A stretch of 64,000 nucleotides of DNA, taken from positions 60,410,318 through 60,474,317 of the forward strand of contig NW_026262593.1 in the NCBI RefSeq assembly GCF_021869535.1, in the 5' to 3' direction. Each line of letters opens with the position of its first letter. The stretch's first letter is position 1. Under the pieces are notes generated by a model. The model saw only the letters and a program-made list of their open reading frames with translations. It made no database searches and was not told where the DNA came from. This document shows, one piece after another, positions 57,443 through 64,000 of the stretch. Position numbers and translations under genes: made by a program. The stretch is from Mytilus californianus (lineage: Eukaryota > Mollusca > Bivalvia > Mytilida > Mytilidae).

Positions 57443-57592
57443 ACTTAAGTAAACCGTATATCTTATATAGTGTCGATATTAGTCGCTCTTACTCATAACT
57501 CTGTTGGATCTGTTTCTTAAGTAAACCGTAAATCTTATATAGTGTCGATATTAGTCGCTCTTTCTCATAACTCTGTTGGATCTGTTTTTGTG
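57443..57592. repeat. two-copy tandem repeat of ~74 bp
   Basis: AAGTAAACCGTATATCTTATATAG through CTCATAACTCTGTTGGATCTG occurs at about 57444 and 57519. Confidence 0.92.
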
Positions 57593-57789
57593 TAAGGAGC
57601 TCACTATTGTTAATGAACTTCGTATATTATAAGAATGCACGACCGTAACGTATTTATTCAGATATGTAAACGCCATACGCTGGTCAGAGATATGTTTGAA
57701 TTAATGTATGATTACTACAGCAATAATTGTTTATTAGAGTAACACCATAACCTAATGTGTCTGGAAGAGCCTGTCAACAAAATAAAAGA

Positions 57790-58876
57790 TAATTAGAGGC
57801 CCCCAAGAGCCAGTGTTGCTCACCTGATTCTACTTTGGGTTTGGAAATCATGTAAAAATAGATTAAAATCATAACAGATACCATTATAATGATTGAGGCC
57901 AATTTTGGTTTAATGTTGGCCCCGTAATTTAACCAAAAGCAGAAGACTTTTGTAAAGTTCACAGAAATTACCAATTAATTCATTGAGATTGTAGAAAATG
58001 ACTTTATAAGGACAATGACAAATCAGCTACAAAGTAACAACACTTGGTCAGCATCTCAAAAGAAACATGCATACCACGTCTGGTTTCAATCCATTAAGCG
58101 GTTTTCTAGAAGAAGACATTTGTATATTTTTCCCATAGGGTCCTTTGTTAAACTAAGTCCCCCGTTGGTAGCCATATTGGTTGATGGATCGGCTTCAAAG
58201 TAACAACACTTGGTCAGCACCTCATGAGGAACATTCATGCCATGTTTGGTTTCATTCCATTCAGTGGTTCTTCAAAAGAAGACTTCTGTATGTATTTCAC
58301 ATAGGGTCCTTTGTTAAACTAAGTTTCCCGATGGCTCCCATCTTGGATGATTGATTGGCTACAAAGTTACAATACTTGGCCAGCACCTCAATAGGAACAT
58401 TAATGCCATGTTTGATTTCATTCAATTCAGTGGTTCTCTAAATGAAAACATTTGTATGTATTTTACCTAGCGTCCTATGTTAAACTAAGTCCCCGCTGGC
58501 GGCCATCTTGGATAATTGATCGCCTACAAAGTTACAACACTTGGTCAGTTCCTCATAAGGAACATGCATGCCATGTTTGGTTTCGTTCCATTTAGTGGTT
58601 CTCTAAAAAAAGACATTTGTATGTATTTCCCATAGGGTCCTATGTTAAACTAAGCCCCTTCTGGTGGCCATCTTGGATGATGGATCGGCTTCAAAGTAAC
58701 AACACTTAGTCAGCACCTCATAAAAAACATTCATGCCATGTTTGGTTTTATTCTATTCAGTGGTTCTCTAGAAGTTTAAAATGTAACAAGTTAACGACGG
58801 ACGACGGACGACGGACGACGGTCGCCAAGTGATGAGAAAAGCTCACTTGGCCCTTCGGGCCAGGTGAGCTAAAAAT
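57790..58876 (-). mobile_element. dispersed family G element, opposite orientation
   Basis: Ends AGAGGCCCCCAAGAGCC and GGGCCAGGTGAGCTAAAAA correspond to the ends of 40328-41458. It also has the GACGGACGACGG run and GCCAAGTGATGAGAAAAGC. The interior is a different, five-copy array (58020-58765). Confidence 0.88.
58020..58770. repeat. ~166-bp tandem array inside a family G element, five copies
   Basis: Copies of ACAACACTTGGTCAGCACCTC, CCATGTTTGGTTTCATTCCATT, CATAGGGTCCTATGTTAAACTAAG, GCCATCTTGGATGATTGATC begin near 58037, 58203, 58370, 58536 and 58698; the last is truncated. Confidence 0.93.
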
Positions 58877-59449
58877 ATGGTTTATACTTTGTGAACAACA
58901 GATTCTGATTTTCATATAATATTAGTATTTTGAAAATGGCGGAAGACTATGGTCAACTACGCATAATAACACGCAATCATACCAAACATTGAAGATTTTG
59001 GGCAATGTTTTCAGGTGGTATCGTTCAATTGTGGTTATTGTGCTATGGAAAATCTTTATAATCAAAGGCCCATAATTCTCGCAAAAAAGGATCAAAGCTA
59101 AATACTGATAAATTATGGTCAACAAAATAGGATGCAAAATAAGCACACCTATATTTAAAGCTGTCTGGCATACGGTCTAAGAAAGAGCGTTAACAAGGTG
59201 CCTGTACCCTACAGATGCACAAAAGGTCAAACACCCATAACTCTCGCGCAAACATTGATAAATCTAAATGGCGGTATAGTATTGCCAACTACACATGATG
59301 ACAAACAATCATATTAAGTATAAAAGTTGATGGGGAAATAGTTTCAAAGGAGCATCATTCACAAGGTGTCATTATTCTACAATAGACTAACAATGGCGAA
59401 AGTATTATTACTCTCAAAAAGTGTGTTCAAGCGATCACAAACAATATTA

Positions 59450-59965
59450 TTAAGGATGTTCGCTACTCTGTTTCAAAATAACAAGCTTTTTAAAATACTG
59501 TTATAAATTGATAGTATATTAATAAAAGAACTAAAAAAGTAGAAAAAAATGAAGGGTCCGTGTGCTTGTTTTTGAGATATAAGCCCTTGAAAATTTGGCG
59601 GGAAATGATTCTCTCTTTGATTTTTTATACATTTAACATTAGCACTTTTTTTCTTTCAAAAACGATAAAAAAATAACAAGGATTTTATAAGATTTTCAAA
59701 GATGACATTTTAAACTATGTGTAATCAAATTAATGGCACTACATGGAAAAAGCCAGAGGATTCCAAATATCTGTCAAAAAATCAAAAACAAAGGAAGCGA
59801 ACATCCTTAAGTATTAAAGATTTCCGCCAAGGTCTCCGAGGAGAAATGTGTTATGGACGGACGAAGACTTCCAGTATTGTTATATCCTCTGCTCTGGGCG
59901 GCGAGGAACAAACATTAATAAAACATGAAAATTTGCTATTAAAGTGTAGACAATTTTTTATTGGC
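59450..59965 (+). repeat. dispersed family D
   Basis: AAGGATGTTCGCTACTCTGTTTCAAAATAACAAGC, GGGTCCGTGTGCTTGTTTTTGAGATATAAG, GGCGGGAAATG, GGATTTTATAAGATTTTCAAAG. Opposite orientation to 9725-10115. The 84-codon ORF at 59717 overlaps its distal part and is not supported. Confidence 0.75.
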
Positions 59966-59969
59966 GTTT

Positions 59970-60675
59970 AATTCTAGTAACTACTGATAATATATGTGAT
60001 GCAAAATCTGAACACTAGCAAAGTTTGTAAAGTTTAAACATATTTTGTCTCCGATCCAGTTGCCAGGCTCTCCCCCAACATAACAGGTTAAGGTGTCACT
60101 TATTGACTTTAGGACAACAACTGATAAGGTTCATTTCTCAATAAATCAAGTAATACAACACTGTCAAAAATAATTAATTTATCATTAAGTATAGACTGTC
60201 TTAATAAAGGATTACTTAAGATTTCCATTTACAACGTGCATCAACATCTTGGGTGAAATGTGTCCGGGTTTTATCACTAGACAAAATATGATTAGAACAA
60301 AAAAAAAATGTTAACGAATTTCAAGTCTCCCACCTCTATATTGTAATTATTAGTCGCAAAAAAGAGAAAAAATAAAAATTTTATAATCATTATCATTTTG
60401 TTTTAGAAAAAAATTTAATAATAAATATATTATTCCAACTCATTTTTTTCGCTATTATATGAATAAAAAAAAAGCGTTTAACTTTCATGTCTGAAACGGA
60501 AGCTAAGACGACAGTCTACATAAATTAAGTTTTTTCCTAAAGGTGCTATGCTCATAACCAATTTGTTCGACATTATTATTGTGAAATATTTCCAATGCCA
60601 CAAAAGTCAGCGCATCAGTTCCTTAATTGATGATATGAAATTGTACGCACAAGCACATACGTCATTTAAGTTATT
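59970..60675. other. stretch without recognised gene
   Basis: AT-rich; nothing identified. Confidence 0.35.
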
Positions 60676-60680
60676 TAAGG

Positions 60681-60826
60681 AATGACTGTAATATTTTTTC
60701 TGTCTATGAAGAAATAACATAAACAATGAGGTGCACACTGAATAGCGGGTTATTTAAAAGTGTGCACCACATTGTTTATGTTATTTCAAATAGACAGAAA
60801 AAATATTACAGTCATTTCTTATAATT
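60681..60826. mobile_element. long inverted repeat (fold-back element)
   Basis: Left arm AAGGAATGACTGTAATATTT-TTTCTGTCTAT... to GTGCACACT (about 60681-60739); right arm GTGTGCACC... to ATTACAGTCATTTCTTA (about 60761-60825). Arms are about 60 bases with one small bulge and a ~20-base loop (GAATAGCGGGTTATTTAAAA). Confidence 0.9.
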
Positions 60827-60829
60827 TAA

Positions 60830-62279
60830 TTCTTAAAAGGAGTAAATCATGATAAAAACGTTGATGACGTCGCGGTCACATGACAAAATTATGTCTATGA
60901 GCTGATAGACAAAACACTTTCAGCCAATCAGAAGACGTGTTACATCCAAAATTAAATTAAATTTTTTCTTTCAATTAGATTATGATAAAAATAGAAGTAT
61001 TGTATTTGAAGATTTGCGGAAAACAATTTTTGATTTGTTAACCGCAAATATCCGTTTACCCGCTTAGCTGACGATTCAGCAGTAAAGTCGCAAATTGATG
61101 CAAGCAAATCTTAAAAAGTAATATAAAAAAAAGACAAAATAATGTAGAAGTAGAAGAAAAAATAAGTTGATATTCTATTTTTTTGGGAAAACGTTAATTG
61201 TTTTCTAACTAGGTATAGCATATACTTTACATATCTGCAACCAGATCCATGAAATATAACTCAGATTTTTCTATTGAAATTGAAATTTGATAAAGAGTAA
61301 ATATATATTTAGTTAAAAGCAGGAAATGTACAGTGAAAAAAGATACATATTCTGAAAATTAATATGCTGTTTTCATCTTTAGTACAATAGATGAAGCGAC
61401 ATTGGAGAAATTTGATATATAACTATTGAATAAGAACCTGTAGATCATTGAAAAATAAGATAATTAGGAAGTAGATATAATTATAACAATACTGGCAGAC
61501 AATGGCATGGCATTATGCATAACTCTTCCCCTAATGTAAGCTTGGTATAATGGCCTATAACTGCTTACTACCACTTCATTTAAACTCTCGTGAATAAATA
61601 TCTCATTTGCAATTATACCACATCTCCTCATTTTTATATTGCCTACCGCGAAAAGCAGTTCTTAGGTTAGACAGCATCTAAAATTATACCTTGAAATGCA
61701 CATGTTTCCACATTTTGAAGTTTTAAGTTTTCAATGCTCATTTACTTCGTAGCGCCGCTGATTAGTATTTTTAGACAAAACGCGCTTCTTGTGTACTTAA
61801 CTGTAAATCTGATATCTTTGAAGACTTTTTATAGACATAAAATTATGTTAATTATAGGAATACTTTTTTTAACATTACCGCAAATGTGGTGGCCGATACT
61901 TATTTAAACTGGTCTAAATTGTCATTTACTAGTTTCATCCTATTGTGATATTGTGTATATATCAACAAATTCTCATATCAAATGTTTCCGAAATACATGG
62001 TAAAACCGCAGTCTAAAAAGCTTGAAACCATATTAGTTTTAAATCACACATCAATCAAAACGACAAAAAATAAGTCGAAGGAATGTCGCAATCAAACAAA
62101 ATTGTCAGTGACGCTTAGACCAATCAATTTCCTAAATATAAATCATAGATATATGTGAGGTAAGAAAAATACTTATTTATTTTCTTGCATAAATGAACAG
62201 GAAAGATGAAGGAATAAAAGTACCTTCTTATGTGATAGTGAATAATATACTGATAAACTTTAACTACTGATAATATTAC
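60830..62279. other. stretch without recognised gene
   Basis: Expected to contain the next (3') exon of the CLC-like gene, which should encode the end of the last CBS domain. I could not find a matching frame. Confidence 0.35.
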
Positions 62280-62405
62280 CTGGCCATCGTGACTGACAAC
62301 TGGTAGATGACGTAATCCCATACTTCTAAACAGATTGAAAACTTGAGGTACTGGCGTATTTGGATAAACAGTATATGGACATGGGTTGATATAGGGTGTT
62401 AAGTC
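62280..62405 (-). CDS. CLCN6: CLC-6-like chloride/proton exchanger, C-terminal CBS exon
   Basis: Minus strand: acceptor TTTTATAG, 126 bases (42 codons, phase 0 on both sides), donor CAG/GTAATA. The peptide has DLTPYINPCPYTVYPNTPV, then QVFNLFRSMGLRHLPVVSHDG. The FNLFRxMGLRHLPVV core is characteristic of the second CBS domain of CLC-6, an endosomal Cl-/H+ exchanger; CLC-7 has a related but different version (FKLFRALGLRHL). CBS domains of this family regulate the transporter and bind nucleotides. The exon that should follow to finish the domain (GIITRHN-type block) was not found downstream. Confidence 0.88.
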
Positions 62406-63260
62406 CTATAAAATACAAATCACATATATCATCATTCATATACCAGTTCCACTATTAATAATAATTGACTTACAATGGTAATAATGAAACTGGCAGTACA
62501 GCTCCACGACACATACTATTTAATCATAGACAAACGTGGTAAATTAAGATTTTAAAACATACATATCGCTAAACATTAATTGTCAATACAGTATCAAATC
62601 CATGGGAACTGTACCAATATATGTCAAAACATATATCTAAATTCCGGTATAAACAGACAAACGTTGGGAGGGTAAACCATCGAAATTAAACCCGGTTCAT
62701 CGACTGGGAAAGTATTTCTTTCTATGCATGCATAAATAAATTTAAAAGTATCATTGTTTCTTTTCATATTTACTTTGCGCAATTTGTAAAATATGTATAG
62801 GTAGTTCGTAGAAATTACAACGGATGTATCATTTCAGGTCGGTAGTGTTGTTGGTTTGCTGACTGATTGACATATACGTCACATGATATCTTCTAAAAGC
62901 ATGTGTTTTTATTAATTGGACATACATTTGCATAAAAAGTTTATGTATGGACTTTTTCGTATATTATGTGTTTTATGTCGACATCTCCAAGCAAATTTCT
63001 TATATTTTTTAATTTTTCAAAAATCACAGATAACTAATTTCCCCGTATCCAAACAAATATAAAATAGTATCGGTGCAAATAACTCACTTATAAATTATGA
63101 CTACATGTATGAAAACTGAATAGTTTCATGATACTGTTAATATATGTGCAAAGTTGATTTTCAATGCAAAGGCCAGTTAATCAAAGGTTTTCCTATTCCC
63201 AAACAAAGTCGTATTGATAAAATACGTGACTTGTAAACATAATTATTATTAGCTACTTAC
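62406..63260 (-). other. intron of the CLC-6-like gene
   Basis: Donor GTAAGT at 63260 and acceptor AG at 62406. AT-rich, no element recognised. Confidence 0.7.
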
Positions 63261-63377
63261 CACGACCATGTTATCGGATATGATTAAATGTGGGTCTTGG
63301 TTGATATCATAAATATCTGGATACCTAGGATATTCTTCTGTCATCTCCTCATATGACAATTTTCTTTGTGTTGATCG
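63261..63377 (-). CDS. CLCN6: CLC-6-like exchanger, exon upstream of the CBS exon
   Basis: Minus strand: acceptor TTATTTCCAG, 117 bases (39 codons, phase 0), donor GTG/GTAAGT. Peptide RSTQRKLSYEEMTEEYPRYP, then a linker and IISDNMVV, which joins to DLTPYINP of the next exon. The EEYPRYPDI block before the last CBS domain is a landmark of the CLC-6/CLC-7 branch. Upstream exons must lie beyond position 64000. Confidence 0.85.
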
Positions 63378-63724
63378 CTGGAAATAAAATAGAATATCAA
63401 AAACAATTACTTTCACCTGTTGTTCATCAATTCCTTAATGAACTGCAATAAACGATCTTGCTCTAGGGAAATGGTTTGCTGTTAACAAAAAATATAAATA
63501 ACATCACAACAGCATATTGTTGATATAAGAATAGCGTGTAAACATCAATGTCATTGTCTTTTGAATTAAACCTATTGTTTAGAAAGGTTTATCATATCCT
63601 TTAACCAAATATAGCCGTTTATACGAATGAATAATATGAGTAAAATGACCTCTTCAATATATCGGAAATTGAAAGAGGATGTTGCTTAAAGTTTGTTTTG
63701 GCCATATATAAATTAACTGTTTAC

Positions 63725-63958
63725 AAAACTTTGAATTCTTCGAAAAAACTAAAGATTTTCTTCCCTAGGAAAAGATTACGTTAGCTTTAGTTGACAAAAC
63801 CTTTCGGAACTTTCGGCCCTCAATGCTCTCCAACGTAGTACTTTATTTGACCTTTTAACTTTTCTGATTCAAGCGTCACTATTGGGTCTTTTGTATACGT
63901 ATCGTGCGTCTGGCGTACAAAATTATAAGCCTGGTATATTTGATGAGTTTTATTTCTT
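63725..63958 (-). repeat. dispersed family C
   Basis: Reverse complement of the family from ACTTTGAATTCTTCGAAAAA through GCCCTCAATGCTCTCC, TCAAGCGTCACT, GTGCGTCTGGCGTACAAAAT to ATTTGATGAGTTT. Lies in an upstream intron of the CLC-6-like gene. Confidence 0.85.
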
Positions 63959-63983
63959 ATTGTATCACCAGATCTGTACTTAA

Positions 63984-64000
63984 ATGAGCAACACGACGGG
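63984..64000 (+). repeat. dispersed family B, cut by window end
   Basis: ATGAGCAACACGACGGG equals the start of the copy at 50976. Confidence 0.6.

Noticed and set aside
60880..60915. Possible last CLC-6 exon (minus-strand HRHNF)
   Set aside because: Only a short chance resemblance to RHNL, followed by a stop within four codons and no acceptor.

Overview
This is a window of eukaryotic, AT-rich, repeat-loaded genomic DNA. Intron-split genes with GT-AG junctions, an intronless B-box/coiled-coil/beta-propeller (TRIM-like) ORF, and many dispersed repeats of types I associate with marine mussels point to a bivalve mollusc, most likely Mytilus or a close relative. That assignment is inference from repeat and protein character; no marker gene such as rRNA or COI is present.

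Protein-coding content is small and sits mostly near the edges. (1) At 6-1790 (+) there is an intact 594-residue TRIM-like ORF. (2) On the opposite strand, 3768-1929, are the first two coding exons of a multi-spanning membrane protein that resembles TMEM44; the rest of that gene must lie beyond the left edge, so the TRIM-like ORF is probably nested in it. (3) At 24392-16235 (-) is the best new find: a three-exon gene, joined from phase-compatible splice sites, for a predicted secreted protein of about 512 residues. It has a signal peptide and four copies of a domain of about 110-130 residues that I do not recognise as a named family. (4) At 63377-62280 (-) are two exons of a CLC-6-like chloride/proton exchanger covering part of its C-terminal CBS region.

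Nearly everything else is repeat DNA. There are tandem arrays: a 43/86-bp dimeric array at 4.5-5.8 kb, a 55-bp array at 14.9-15.3 kb, a ~24-bp array inside an intron at 17.6-18.2 kb, a 23-bp array built on a splice donor at 18.5-18.6 kb, a 59-bp array at 23.5-23.9 kb, and a 19-bp array grown inside a mobile element at 53.4-54.0 kb. There are broken mobile-element genes: reverse-transcriptase remnants at 7.1, 31.0 and 46.4 kb, a probable transposase remnant at 47.8-48.7 kb, and a Cys-rich element-type ORF remnant at 45.7-46.2 kb. About a dozen short dispersed families recur; I label them A to N so that copies can be cross-referenced. Family A appears to be the 3' tail of the retroelement whose RT remnants lie at 7.1 and 46.4 kb.

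No rRNA, tRNA, CRISPR array, operon or prokaryotic feature was seen. The genes here do not form an obvious shared pathway. Exon joins are by eye from splice consensus and reading phase and need transcript support.
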